A stretch of 64,000 nucleotides of DNA from Croceimicrobium hydrocarbonivorans (GTDB taxonomy: Bacteria > Bacteroidota > Bacteroidia > Flavobacteriales > Schleiferiaceae): contig NZ_CP060139.1 in assembly GCF_014524565.1 (NCBI RefSeq), forward strand, positions 1,061,501 through 1,125,500, read 5' to 3'. The notes under the pieces were generated by a model. It made no database searches. It was not told the DNA's origin and saw only the letters and a list, made by a program, of their open reading frames with translations. This document shows, in pieces, positions 17,890 to 27,262 of the stretch (the stretch's first letter is position 1; the number at the start of each line of letters is the position of its first letter). The translations under genes were made by a program, and so were the position numbers.

Positions 17890-20061
17890 ATGGATTTTTT
17901 CCAAACCACTCTGGCGGTCCCAATCATCATGGGCGTATTGCTCATCCTTGGAATCATCGCATTTCTCTCTAGATTTTATCATAAAACATCTCAAGGCCAA
18001 GCCCTCGTTAAAACAGGTGTAGGTGGAATCAAAGTCAACTTTAATAGCATGTTGGTGATCCCCGTGCTGCATAAGGTTGAGATTATGGACATTTCCCTCA
18101 ACACCATCACTATAGAAAGAAGAGGGAAGGATGGCTTGGTATGTAAAGACAACCTGCGGGCCGACATTAGCGTAGCCTTTTACGTGCGGGTAAATGAAAT
18201 GCAGGAAGATGTAAAGCGCGTAGCCCAATCGGTTGGATGCAGCCGCGCCTCTTCCAAAGATGCCCTGCGCTTGCTCTTCGACGCCAAATTCTCTGAAGCC
18301 CTGAAAACAGTAGGTAAGAAATTCGATTTCGTTGACCTCTATAATCAGCGGGATGAATTTCGCAAAGAGATTATCGACATTATCGGCACCGACCTTAATG
18401 GTTACATCTTGGATGATGCCGCCATCGACTTTTTGGAACAAACTCCATTAGAGTCTTTAGATCCCAACAATATTCTCGATGCCGAGGGTATCAAAAAGAT
18501 TACTGAAATCACGGCTCGTGAAGCAGTGAAATCGAACTTCATCTTAAGAGATAAGGAGAAAACCATCAAGCAACAAGATGTGGAGGCCCGTGAGGCGGTA
18601 TTGGTTCTGGAACGTCAATTAGCCGAATCGGAAGAAAAGCAAAAACGAGAAGTTGCCAATATCCGAGCCCGTGAAGGAGCGGAAATTCTCAGAGTTAATG
18701 AAGAAGAACGTCTTAAATCAGAACGAGCTCGCATTACTACCGAAGAAGAATTACAAGTTGCGGAAGAAAACAAATTACGCCAGGTAATTGTAGCCGCTAA
18801 AAACAAAGAGCGCACTGAGGCTATTGAAAATGAGCGCGTAGAGAAAGATCGCCAGTTAGAGGCCACCGAGCGTGAGCGTATCGTAACCCTCACTCAAATT
18901 GAGAAGGAAAAAGCGATTGAGCACGAGCGCAAGAACATCCAAGAAGTGATCCGTGAGCGTGTTGCCATCGAGAAAACCGTGGTGGATGAAGAAGAGCGCA
19001 TCAAAGACACTCGTGCTTATGCCGAAGCGGAACGTCTGAAAAAAGTAGCCTTAACGGAAGCTGAGCAACGTGCCGAAGCCGCCCTGGTGGAAGAAATCAA
19101 GCGTGCCGAGGCCGCCAAGCAATCCGCTGAGTTTAATGCCAAGCGCATGATCATCGACGCGGAAGCCGAACAGCAAAGTGCCAGCCAAAAAGCTGAAGCG
19201 GTGAAAGTACTGGCCGAAGCCGAAGCTGCCCGCGAAGCCGCTAAAGGAATGGCCGAAGCCCAAGTTATGGAAGCCAAAGCTGCCGCTCGTGAGAAGCAAG
19301 GGGAAGCGGAAGCCAGCGTACTCGAAGATCAAGCATTAGCTGAAGCCAAAGGAATTGAAGCTAAATCTAACGCTCAAGCCGAAGCCGACCTCCGTATTGG
19401 TAATGCTGCAGCAGAAGTAAATAAAGCTCGTGGTTTGGCCGAAGCCGAAGTTATTCGCAAGAAGGCTGAAGCCGATAAAGAGAAAGGCCTGGCCGACGCT
19501 CAGGTACTCTTCGAAAAAGCACAAGCTGAAGCTGAAGGTATCGATCGCAAAGCCAAGGCCATGAAGACCTTTAACGAGGCCGGTAAAGAGCACGAAGAAT
19601 TCAAATTGCGCTTGGATAAAGACCTGCAAATTGAATTGGCCGGCATTAATATCCAACGCGATATCGCCGATGCTCAAGCCGAAGTACTTTCGGAAGCACT
19701 TAAAAATGCCAAGATCGACATTGTGGGTGGCGAGCAAGTATTCTTCGATAAGATTGTAGGTGCTATTACCCAAGGTAAATCGATGGACCGCACCGTGTAC
19801 AACAGTGACATTTTCACGGAACTAAAAGGACAATTATTGGATCCCAATGGCAAGAGCCTTTTACAACAGGTAAAAGAAATCTTCCAAGACTCCAATTTGA
19901 AAAGCGACGACATCCGTAATTTATCGGTAGCGGTATTCCTGAACCGCCTGATGTCGCAAACCGAAGACCCGGTGAAGCGCAGTAACCTGCAACAAATGTT
20001 GCAACTCGCTAAAAGCTCCGGAATTGGCAACAATTCTGTTCAAGACCTGGGAATTCTCTAA
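17890..20061 (+). CDS. Flotillin-like SPFH/Band-7 protein (YqiK type)
   Basis: 723 residues. An N-terminal membrane segment (about 8-28) is followed by an SPFH/Band-7 domain (about 30-200; KVEIMDISLNTITIERRGKD, DLRADISVAFYVRV-like strands) and a very long coiled coil with dense Ala-Glu repeats (about 215-590, for example AEAEAAREAAKGMAEAQ). A C-terminal globular tail (GGEQVFFDKIVGAITQGKS) matches the flotillin end. It assembles membrane microdomains and cages. It is longer than B. subtilis FloT, close to YqiK-type proteins. The preceding YqiJ-like gene is its usual partner. A GC-rich hairpin separates it from the ATPase gene. Confidence 0.93.
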   Translation: MDFFQTTLAVPIIMGVLLILGIIAFLSRFYHKTSQGQALVKTGVGGIKVNFNSMLVIPVLHKVEIMDISLNTITIERRGKDGLVCKDNLRADISVAFYVRVNEMQEDVKRVAQSVGCSRASSKDALRLLFDAKFSEALKTVGKKFDFVDLYNQRDEFRKEIIDIIGTDLNGYILDDAAIDFLEQTPLESLDPNNILDAEGIKKITEITAREAVKSNFILRDKEKTIKQQDVEAREAVLVLERQLAESEEKQKREVANIRAREGAEILRVNEEERLKSERARITTEEELQVAEENKLRQVIVAAKNKERTEAIENERVEKDRQLEATERERIVTLTQIEKEKAIEHERKNIQEVIRERVAIEKTVVDEEERIKDTRAYAEAERLKKVALTEAEQRAEAALVEEIKRAEAAKQSAEFNAKRMIIDAEAEQQSASQKAEAVKVLAEAEAAREAAKGMAEAQVMEAKAAAREKQGEAEASVLEDQALAEAKGIEAKSNAQAEADLRIGNAAAEVNKARGLAEAEVIRKKAEADKEKGLADAQVLFEKAQAEAEGIDRKAKAMKTFNEAGKEHEEFKLRLDKDLQIELAGINIQRDIADAQAEVLSEALKNAKIDIVGGEQVFFDKIVGAITQGKSMDRTVYNSDIFTELKGQLLDPNGKSLLQQVKEIFQDSNLKSDDIRNLSVAVFLNRLMSQTEDPVKRSNLQQMLQLAKSSGIGNNSVQDLGIL

Positions 20062-20073
20062 AAACAAACAAAG

Positions 20074-20096
20074 GGGGCGAGCCTAAGCCTCGCCCC
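20074..20096 (+). terminator. GC-rich hairpin inside the operon, probable attenuator
   Basis: GGGGCGAG (20074-20081) and CTCGCCCC (20089-20096) form an 8-bp stem with a 7-base loop, followed by the AT-rich TAATTATTTT. It lies between flotillin and the ATPase gene. With an imperfect T tract it probably reduces, rather than stops, transcription into the large ATPase gene, or stabilises the upstream mRNA end. Confidence 0.6.
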
Positions 20097-20110
20097 TAAT
20101 TATTTTCTGA

Positions 20111-23100
20111 ATGCCTGAAATCAACCCTACATCTGATTCTAAAGAACCCGGCCTGGAGGCAGGCAGCTACAGCATTATTCGCGAGCGTCTGCAAAAGCAG
20201 GGTAAAGACTTACAGCAAAGGCTCAACCAGCTAAACAGCGAGCGCCGGGAAGTATTTGGCGCCACCGAAACCAAGCTGATCGCCAATGAGCGTATCAGCA
20301 CCGAGAACAACTGTTTGGCCCGCGACATTGTGCCGGTCGGTGAAGACTTCTTTTGGTTCGGTTATAATGTGCAAATCGGCCTGAAAGCCGAAACCAAGAT
20401 TTCTGATGTATTTAGCGTGTATCGCTACGACCGCAAAGAACATCGCTTTCAAAGCGCTGATGCAGATGCCTTTGCCAATGAACAGTTTCAGATAGATTTC
20501 CAAAACCTGTATCAATATTACCGCGAAACTCGCTTCAGCAAATTCGCGCTTATCGGCCCTCACCTCTTTATGGTATTCCAAGTGGGGAAAAGCACAGCCG
20601 ATATCAAAACCTTTAAGTGGAGCCTTAAAAACGGTCGCTATGTATACGTTGATAATCGCAGCGATCACGAATTCCATTTTCCCGATCAGCATGAATTCCG
20701 CTGGACCAAAGTAAACCGCGACATGCACCGCAAGGGCCTGCATCCGCACATTTCCATTGCCGATCGTCTTTTTGTAGAAACCATCGGTGGCGACCTTACC
20801 CTAAAGGTGGAAGACAATACCAATACCGGCAAGGGCATTTATAGCGAGGCCGTAGACAATGCAGATCAAACCCTGGATGATGCGGAAATTTTCTATGCCG
20901 AAATTGGCAACCTCATCATCTTAAAAGTACAGCCCTACCAAGAGGAGAAATTCCGTTACCTGATCTATAATGAGAAAATACAGGCGGCCAAACGGGTAGA
21001 TGCCATTAAGGACTCCTGCGTATTACTCCCCGAAGATCAGGGACTCATCTTCGCCAAGGGATATTATATCCAGAGTGGTGAGGTGAAATTATTCGATAAT
21101 GAGCTGCAAAATATGCAGTTCGAAAAACGCATTAAATCGCCCAATGGCGAAGATGTGCTCTATGTTTTCTATCAGGCCGAAACCGGCACCTATGCCTTAA
21201 TGCGCTATAACCTGATAGAACAAGAAGTGGGCACCCCCATTATTTGCAGTGGCTACAGCCTCTTCGAAGATGGCGAACTTATTTACTTCCGGGCCGAAGC
21301 CGAGCAAAGCAAACACCACTTGATACAAATTTGGCAAACGCCATTTTATTCGCCCAACCGCCAAACTCAGGTATCCGACCAAAGCTATATCGCCAAGGTT
21401 GGCAATAAAGAAATTGTAAGGGCCATGTCCGAGGCTCGCGACTTATTAAAGTTGGTTTACAAGGGCGATAGCTATCAAAACCTCTACAGCGACATCACCA
21501 AAAAATCGGGCGACATCCTCGATGCCTACCACTGGTTAGGCGCAGAGGAAACCTATAAACTGGAAGAGCCCCTTTTGCAGATTCGTCAAACCGCCAAAAG
21601 CGCCATTGATGAGTACGAAAAAGTGCTTCAATTACGTCGTGAAAGTGAGGCCGAGTTTTTGGCTTTCGCCGATGCGTCTACAGCGCAGTTAAAAGGCCTG
21701 AAAGCAGGCTTAGGTAATCATATTGATGAGTACGTAAAGCGCATGGCCGAGCTCCGCCACAGTCGGGGTCAGGTATTGAAGCTACAAGAACTCCCTTATA
21801 TAGACCTCGAAGGCTTAAAGGACCTGGAAGCACAATTGATTGAAGCCTCCGAAAAACTCGCCTCCGAAACCGCCAGCTTTCTGGTAAAGGACAAAGCTTT
21901 GGATCCCTATCGCGAGAAGCTACAAAACCTTCAAAAGCAATCGGAGGAACTCAAGAAATCGATCGAGGCTAAAAAGCTGGAGGAGGAAAGCCTGAAGTTA
22001 TCGCAGGAGTTGGAGATGCTTATCGAAACTGTGAGCAATCTGCAAATTGAGGACGCCACCCAAAGCACCGCCATCATTGATCGCATTTCGGAACTCTATG
22101 CCGAATTCAATCAGGCGAAAGCCCATATTAAGCAAAAGCGTAAAAGCCTGGTTCAAACCGAAGGGGCCAGTGAGTTTAAAGCTCAACTGCGTTTAATTGA
22201 CCAAAGTTTAAGCAACTACCTAGAGCTGGCGGATGAGCCTGAGAAATGCGACAGCTACCTCAATAAACTGATGATTCAGTTAGAGGAATTGGAAAGTCGC
22301 TTTTCAGAATCCGAAGAGTTTTTGGAGCAAATCAGCAGCTTACGCGATGAAATTTACAACACCTTCGAAAGTCGGAAAGTACAGCTCAAGGAAGCCAAAA
22401 ATCGCAAAGCCCTAAAACTTAGTGATGCCGGAAAACGCATTCTGGAAGGCATAGACCGCCGCATGCAGCACATGAACAGCAGCGAAGAAATTCAGGCCTA
22501 TTACGCTTCGGATTTCATGGTGCTCAAATTGCGCGATCAGGCCAAAGCCCTTTTAGAACTAGGTGAATCTGTTAAGGCCGACGAATTAGAGAGCCTGCTT
22601 AAATCGACCTACGAAGAGGCATTACGTCAATTAAAAGACAAGCAAGAGCTCTATGCCGATGGCGACCAATTAATCCAATTGGGTAAACATCGCTTTAGCA
22701 TCAACCATCAAGATATAGACCTTTCCTTGGTGCAACGCAATGAAGCGCTGTTCCTGCACATTAATGGCACTGGCTTTTTTGAAGAAATCCAAAACCCGGA
22801 TCTGGATGCTTGCCGCCCAGTTTGGAATCAAGCTGTACGCAGTGAAAACGAGCAGATCTATCGCGCCGAATATCTGGCCTACAGCCTATTCCAACAAGCT
22901 TTAGAACAAAAGGAATTAGACATTCAGCATTTAAAAACCCTGAGTCCAAAAGAATTAAAAGAGATTGTTCAAGCCAGCTTAAGTCAGCGCTTCCAGGAAG
23001 CCTATGTTAAAGGGGTTCACGATGAAGATGCCACCTTAATTCTGGATGCACTTTTGAAATTGCACTTCAATTTGGGCGCCCTTCGTTACAGCTCCAAAGC

Positions 23101-25057
23101 TCGATTATGGGCGCTATATGCTTGGGACAAATCCTGGACAACCGAAACCAAAAAGGCTCTGCAAGAAGACTTTGAACACATTCGAAGCATATTGCAATTT
23201 TTCTCTGCCAGCCAGAGCTTCCAGAGCAGCATGGCAGAGCTTAAAAATTTACTGAAACAGGAAAGTGAAATCGCCAGCTTCTTAAATACGGATGAAGGCG
23301 ACCTGGATGAAGCCACTGCCTTTTTATTCGATTGGTTAGCCCAAAGAGAAAAAATCAGCTTCAAAAAAGAAGCGCGCGAATTAGCAGAACAATTCACCCA
23401 AGCCCTGAAGCGCAGTAACGCCCTCAAGAATTTCGAGGCTGCGAGCAAAGTGAAGCCTAATGAAAATTGGCTACGTGCCAGTCAGCGTATCCACAGCTGG
23501 TTAAAAGCCTTTGTTCAGGAGAGTCCTCTAAAACCAAGCGCGGAGGTAGAGTTGGAAACCTGCTATTTATTGGGCCTTAATAAGCTGGAGCAAGAGCAAG
23601 GTCATGTATTAATTAGTAAAGTAGAACTAGAAGGACTCCGTGGCGATCATGCTCGAATTAATGATGGCAAGCTGAATTTAGATTATCTGGATCTTAAAAA
23701 CCGAATGCAGGCCTTTATCGGCGAAAGCCAGCCTTTATTCGATCGCTACCAAAAACTGAAAAAAGAGATCCTGAACCAGGAGCGTAAAAACATGGGGCTC
23801 AATGAGTTTAAACCTCGCATTATGAGCTCTTTTGTGCGCAATGAACTACTGGATGAAGTGTACCTTCCCTTGATAGGTGATAACCTGGCTAAACAAATTG
23901 GCGCGGCGGGTAAAGACAAACGCACCGACCTTATGGGCATGCTGCTTTTAATCTCGCCTCCTGGCTATGGTAAAACCACTTTGATGGAATACATCGCCGC
24001 TCGCTTAGGATTGGTTTTCATGAAAATCAATGGGCCAGCACTCGGACATTCGGTAACCAGCGTTGACCCCGAAAGTGCACCTAATGCCGGAGCTAGAGAA
24101 GAGCTTTACAAATTGAACCTAGCATTCGAAATGGGCGACAATGTGATGATCTATCTTGACGACATCCAACATTGTAATCCAGAGTTTTTGCAAAAGTTTA
24201 TCTCCCTTTGTGATGCCCAGCGTAAAATTGAAGGAGTGTATAAAGGAGAGGCTAAAACCTATGATTTCCGCGGCAAGAAAGTAGCGGTGATCATGGCAGG
24301 AAACCCTTATACCGAGAGTGGCGAGAAATTCCAAATTCCGGATATGTTAGCCAACCGGGCCGACATCTACAATTTGGGAGACATCATTGGCGGAAAAGCC
24401 GAGGCCTTCGAATTAAGCTATATCGAGAATGCCCTGAGTTCCAATCGGGCTTTAGCCGCCCTAAGCGACAAACCTCGTCAGGATTTAAAGAGCTTTATCC
24501 GCTCCATTGAAAATGAAAATCCTGAAAGCCTGGAATTAGAGGCGAACTACAGTGCTACCGAAAAGGAAGAAGTGCTCCGTATTTTGGAGCTGAGCTATCA
24601 GATCCGTAAAATTGTACTGGAGGTCAATAAACAATATATACTTTCAGCCGGTCAGGCGGAAGCCTTTAGAACCGAACCTCCCTTTAAGTTGCAAGGTTCC
24701 TATCGGGACATGAATAAACTATGCGAGAAGCTGAGTCCTCTGATGAATAATTCGGAGTTAGAGCAAATCCTGCTTTCGCATTATGAGAATGAGTCGCAAA
24801 CCCTTACTCAGGGTGCCGAATTCAACTTCCTCCGCCTGAAGCAAATGCTCGGAAAGATCGAAGAGGAGGAGCAATCGCGACTGAATGAAATTATTAAGGT
24901 TTTCCGCAAGCAGCAGGAAGCCAAGGGCTACGGCTCCAATCAAGTAGCCCCCATTGTGGAAAGATTGGAGCAAATGGGGCTGGGATTGCAGGACTTGGTT
25001 CGCATCTTCGCCCAGGAACGAAAACTAAAAGAAAACAATAGCAATGAGCCTATTTAA
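20111..25057 (+). CDS. Giant AAA ATPase of the DUF3686 type
   Basis: 1648 residues, cytoplasmic. Residues about 80-470 are a beta-rich, propeller-like region; 490-900 are long coiled coils (SEELKKSIEAKKLEEESLKL); 900-1230 are helical. The C-terminal AAA domain has a Walker A at about 1281-1290 (SPPGYGKTTLMEY) and a Walker B at about 1345 (MIYLDDIQH), with a sensor-like GNPYTESGEKFQIP and an arginine finger candidate in LANRADIY. This matches proteins named DNA-repair ATPase/DUF3686, whose annotation is by weak similarity only; DNA repair is not supported here. Next to PspA and flotillin, a role in remodelling a membrane assembly is more plausible. Its stop overlaps the next gene by 14 bases. 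Confidence 0.88.
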   Translation: MPEINPTSDSKEPGLEAGSYSIIRERLQKQGKDLQQRLNQLNSERREVFGATETKLIANERISTENNCLARDIVPVGEDFFWFGYNVQIGLKAETKISDVFSVYRYDRKEHRFQSADADAFANEQFQIDFQNLYQYYRETRFSKFALIGPHLFMVFQVGKSTADIKTFKWSLKNGRYVYVDNRSDHEFHFPDQHEFRWTKVNRDMHRKGLHPHISIADRLFVETIGGDLTLKVEDNTNTGKGIYSEAVDNADQTLDDAEIFYAEIGNLIILKVQPYQEEKFRYLIYNEKIQAAKRVDAIKDSCVLLPEDQGLIFAKGYYIQSGEVKLFDNELQNMQFEKRIKSPNGEDVLYVFYQAETGTYALMRYNLIEQEVGTPIICSGYSLFEDGELIYFRAEAEQSKHHLIQIWQTPFYSPNRQTQVSDQSYIAKVGNKEIVRAMSEARDLLKLVYKGDSYQNLYSDITKKSGDILDAYHWLGAEETYKLEEPLLQIRQTAKSAIDEYEKVLQLRRESEAEFLAFADASTAQLKGLKAGLGNHIDEYVKRMAELRHSRGQVLKLQELPYIDLEGLKDLEAQLIEASEKLASETASFLVKDKALDPYREKLQNLQKQSEELKKSIEAKKLEEESLKLSQELEMLIETVSNLQIEDATQSTAIIDRISELYAEFNQAKAHIKQKRKSLVQTEGASEFKAQLRLIDQSLSNYLELADEPEKCDSYLNKLMIQLEELESRFSESEEFLEQISSLRDEIYNTFESRKVQLKEAKNRKALKLSDAGKRILEGIDRRMQHMNSSEEIQAYYASDFMVLKLRDQAKALLELGESVKADELESLLKSTYEEALRQLKDKQELYADGDQLIQLGKHRFSINHQDIDLSLVQRNEALFLHINGTGFFEEIQNPDLDACRPVWNQAVRSENEQIYRAEYLAYSLFQQALEQKELDIQHLKTLSPKELKEIVQASLSQRFQEAYVKGVHDEDATLILDALLKLHFNLGALRYSSKARLWALYAWDKSWTTETKKALQEDFEHIRSILQFFSASQSFQSSMAELKNLLKQESEIASFLNTDEGDLDEATAFLFDWLAQREKISFKKEARELAEQFTQALKRSNALKNFEAASKVKPNENWLRASQRIHSWLKAFVQESPLKPSAEVELETCYLLGLNKLEQEQGHVLISKVELEGLRGDHARINDGKLNLDYLDLKNRMQAFIGESQPLFDRYQKLKKEILNQERKNMGLNEFKPRIMSSFVRNELLDEVYLPLIGDNLAKQIGAAGKDKRTDLMGMLLLISPPGYGKTTLMEYIAARLGLVFMKINGPALGHSVTSVDPESAPNAGAREELYKLNLAFEMGDNVMIYLDDIQHCNPEFLQKFISLCDAQRKIEGVYKGEAKTYDFRGKKVAVIMAGNPYTESGEKFQIPDMLANRADIYNLGDIIGGKAEAFELSYIENALSSNRALAALSDKPRQDLKSFIRSIENENPESLELEANYSATEKEEVLRILELSYQIRKIVLEVNKQYILSAGQAEAFRTEPPFKLQGSYRDMNKLCEKLSPLMNNSELEQILLSHYENESQTLTQGAEFNFLRLKQMLGKIEEEEQSRLNEIIKVFRKQQEAKGYGSNQVAPIVERLEQMGLGLQDLVRIFAQERKLKENNSNEPI

Positions 25058-25592
25058 AAATCTCTTTGGTGGCAAGAAGGAAGATCCCAAGCCCTTTAGC
25101 CGCACGCCCATGGACCTGGATCTGGGCTATATCTTCGAGTACGATATGCAATCTTGGGAAGTAATGGCAGTCTACGAATACGACTGGGGTGATGAGGATT
25201 TCAGTAAGGAATTCAAGGTTAGTGACGGTCAAAACACCTATTACTTATCGGTAGAAGAAGATGATGAAATTGAAATGACCTGGTCAAAGAAAATCCCTCT
25301 ACGCTCTATCGAAGGCCCTATCGCCCAGCAGATTGAAGAGGATGAACGTCCGCCCGAAACCATCGTTTACGAATCGCGCACCTATTATCTAGATGAAGAA
25401 AGTGCCGGTTATTTCCACGAAAAAGGCAGCGATGAAAATGCCTGGGCCGAATTTATGGTTTGGGATTATTACGATAAGAAAGAAGAATATCAACTCAGCA
25501 TCGAACAATGGGGACCACGTTCCTTTGAAGCTTCCCACGGCAAGGTGCTGAAGAACCACGAGATATCCGACATTTTACCTCGAGAACAATGA
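25044..25592 (+). CDS. DUF4178 domain protein
   Basis: 182 residues, acidic, cytoplasmic. After a basic N-terminal patch (MSLFKNLFGGKKEDP) two DUF4178-like units follow: LGYIFEYDMQSWEVMAVYEY, and a second from TYYLDEESAGYFHEK to YQLSIEQWGPRSFEASHGK. DUF4178 is repeatedly found beside PspA, DUF350 and AdoMet decarboxylase genes and is of unknown biochemical function. It overlaps the ATPase gene by 14 bases and the lipoprotein gene by four (ATGA), so synthesis of all three is coupled. The N-terminus F-K-N-L-F-G is like that of PspA-type proteins and could touch the membrane. Confidence 0.78.
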   Translation: MSLFKNLFGGKKEDPKPFSRTPMDLDLGYIFEYDMQSWEVMAVYEYDWGDEDFSKEFKVSDGQNTYYLSVEEDDEIEMTWSKKIPLRSIEGPIAQQIEEDERPPETIVYESRTYYLDEESAGYFHEKGSDENAWAEFMVWDYYDKKEEYQLSIEQWGPRSFEASHGKVLKNHEISDILPREQ

Positions 25593-26362
25593 TTATGAAA
25601 CAGTTCTATCGCGCATTAGGCCTGGGGGCATTGGTCCTGCTTATTCAGGCTTGTACTTCACAAGGACCAAGCTTCCGGAAGAATCCGGTTGACGACCTGA
25701 TCAAGGACATGACTGAGGTTCCTGACTTCAGCATTATCCTCTACGATATGAATTTCGATGAGCAGTCGGAACAATATCAACATCAATATCGCATCCTTAA
25801 GGAGCCTCAGGGTTCTGACAGCATTCTCAGCGAAACCACCGGATGGCTGCAAGTAAGCCCCGAGTATTTCAATGAGCAGGTGGATAATATGGGGATGACG
25901 ATAGTTTCTAAAACCAATGGAACGGTGGACAAAAAAGTAAGTCCACCCGGATATAACCAATATGTAGGCAATGAAAAATACGGACAATGGCGCCAACAAT
26001 CGGATGGCAGCAGCTTTTGGGAGTTTTACGGAAAGTACGCCTTCCTCCGCAGTGTTCTGGGTTTTGGCTACTCTCCTATTTACTACGGGGGTTGGTACGA
26101 TTACCGTCGCAACTATTACCCCTACGGACGCACCTATTACGGTACCACTAGCAGTGGAAGAGGCAACCGATTTGGAACTACCGGCAGCCACAACAGCAGC
26201 CGAAGCACCGCTTCGACCTGGAACAGTAAAGACCAAAGTTTCAAAAACAGAGTCCGCAGCCGGGTACAAAGAAGTGCCAGCCGCAGTAGAACCAACCGCA
26301 GTGGATCGCGCTACCGGAGTGGATCCAGCAGCCGTGGACGTGGATTTGGAGGAGGTAAATAA
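25589..26362 (+). CDS. Lipoprotein with Arg/Ser/Gly-rich tail
   Basis: 257 residues (or 255 from the second ATG at 25595). Lipoprotein signal ALGLGALVLLIQACTSQ, Cys near residue 22. The middle holds a Tyr/Gly patch (YSPIYYGGWYDYRRNYYPYG). The last 90 residues are low-complexity, strongly basic Ser/Arg/Gly (RSRVQRSASRSRTNRSGSRY and on to RGFGGGK). Such a tail in the periplasm could bind lipid headgroups, peptidoglycan or polyanions. E. coli yjfM (DUF1190) is a comparable lipoprotein in the yjf operon, but homology is not shown. It overlaps DUF4178 by four bases. Confidence 0.75.
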   Translation: MIMKQFYRALGLGALVLLIQACTSQGPSFRKNPVDDLIKDMTEVPDFSIILYDMNFDEQSEQYQHQYRILKEPQGSDSILSETTGWLQVSPEYFNEQVDNMGMTIVSKTNGTVDKKVSPPGYNQYVGNEKYGQWRQQSDGSSFWEFYGKYAFLRSVLGFGYSPIYYGGWYDYRRNYYPYGRTYYGTTSSGRGNRFGTTGSHNSSRSTASTWNSKDQSFKNRVRSRVQRSASRSRTNRSGSRYRSGSSSRGRGFGGGK

Positions 26363-26379
26363 GCTAAAAAAGGAAAGAC

Positions 26380-27261
26380 ATGACTACAGAGATATTAGCA
26401 AACGAATGGATGAACGATCTCCTTCTCTTTGGCATTTATTTGGCAAGTTCCCTAATCCTCCTCTACCTTGGTAAATGGGTCTTTAAGTGGACTAAATCCT
26501 CCATTAAAGTTAGAGAAGAACTGGTAGAAAAAGATAACCTCGCTTTTAGCTTTGCTTATACCGGCTATTTCGCAGGTTTACTTATGGCGGTTGGCTCGGC
26601 GATTTATGGCGAATCCAACGGACTGTTGATCGACCTCGAAGACATGGCGATTTATGGCATCCTGGCCATTATACTGCTCAACCTTTCCTCCTTGATTATC
26701 GACCACATCAATTTGCGTCGCTTTTCGATATGGAAGGAGATTACCGTAGACCGTAATGCCGGCATGGGTATTATCGAAGGAGCTAATTACCTCGCCTCGG
26801 GCTTGATCATTTTCGGTGCCATTACTGGCGAAAGTGGCGGCTTGGCCTTCGGGATTTACACCGCTATTGCCTACTGGGCTTTAGGTCAGATCCTGATCGT
26901 TATCGCCACCGCACTATACGATCGCTTAATGCCTTATTCCCTCCACGATGAAATCGAAAAGGATAATAATGCTGCTGGTGTGGCTTTCGCCGGATTAATT
27001 ATCGCGGTAGCCAATTTAATTCGCCACGGCTTAATGGGAAATTTCGAAAGTTGGGATCAAACTCTCTTAGAGGTAGCTTATGAAACCGGAATTGGATTAG
27101 TGATATTACCCCTTATCCGCACTTTAGTGGATCGCATTTTACTGCCCGGCCGAAAGCTAAGTGACGAAATTGCCGCTCAAGAAAAACCCAATGTGGGTGC
27201 CGGCTTAATTGAGGCCTTTGGCTATATCGGAGGATCCGTACTCATTATTTGGTGCATCTAA
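26380..27261 (+). CDS. DUF350 membrane protein (YjfL-like), two repeats
   Basis: 293 residues with about eight membrane segments arranged as two similar halves (FAYTGYFAGLLMAVGSAIYG and VAFAGLIIAVANLIRHGLMG-like units, each with the F/L-A-x-T/A-G motif typical of DUF350). E. coli yjfL, one repeat, lies in the operon with a pspA paralogue. Function is unknown; a channel or transporter has been proposed from its fold. It overlaps nothing, and the next gene starts one base after its stop. Confidence 0.85.
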   Translation: MTTEILANEWMNDLLLFGIYLASSLILLYLGKWVFKWTKSSIKVREELVEKDNLAFSFAYTGYFAGLLMAVGSAIYGESNGLLIDLEDMAIYGILAIILLNLSSLIIDHINLRRFSIWKEITVDRNAGMGIIEGANYLASGLIIFGAITGESGGLAFGIYTAIAYWALGQILIVIATALYDRLMPYSLHDEIEKDNNAAGVAFAGLIIAVANLIRHGLMGNFESWDQTLLEVAYETGIGLVILPLIRTLVDRILLPGRKLSDEIAAQEKPNVGAGLIEAFGYIGGSVLIIWCI

Positions 27262-27262
27262 A

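Noticed and set aside
18615-19277. Minus-strand Ser/Ala-rich frames in the flotillin coiled coil
   Set aside because: They are shadows of codon repeats in the coiled-coil region, not separate genes.
19021-19560. Apparent tandem DNA repeat in the flotillin gene
   Set aside because: The repetition follows Ala-Glu heptads in the protein, with varied codons; it is not a DNA-level tandem array or CRISPR.
19336-19773. Minus-strand open frame within flotillin
   Set aside because: It arises from the repeated Ala-Glu codons of the coiled coil read on the opposite strand.
25971-26474. Open frame of 167 codons overlapping the Arg/Ser-rich lipoprotein and DUF350
   Set aside because: Its Thr/Ala/Val-rich product is the out-of-frame reading of the low-complexity tail, and it overlaps two real genes.
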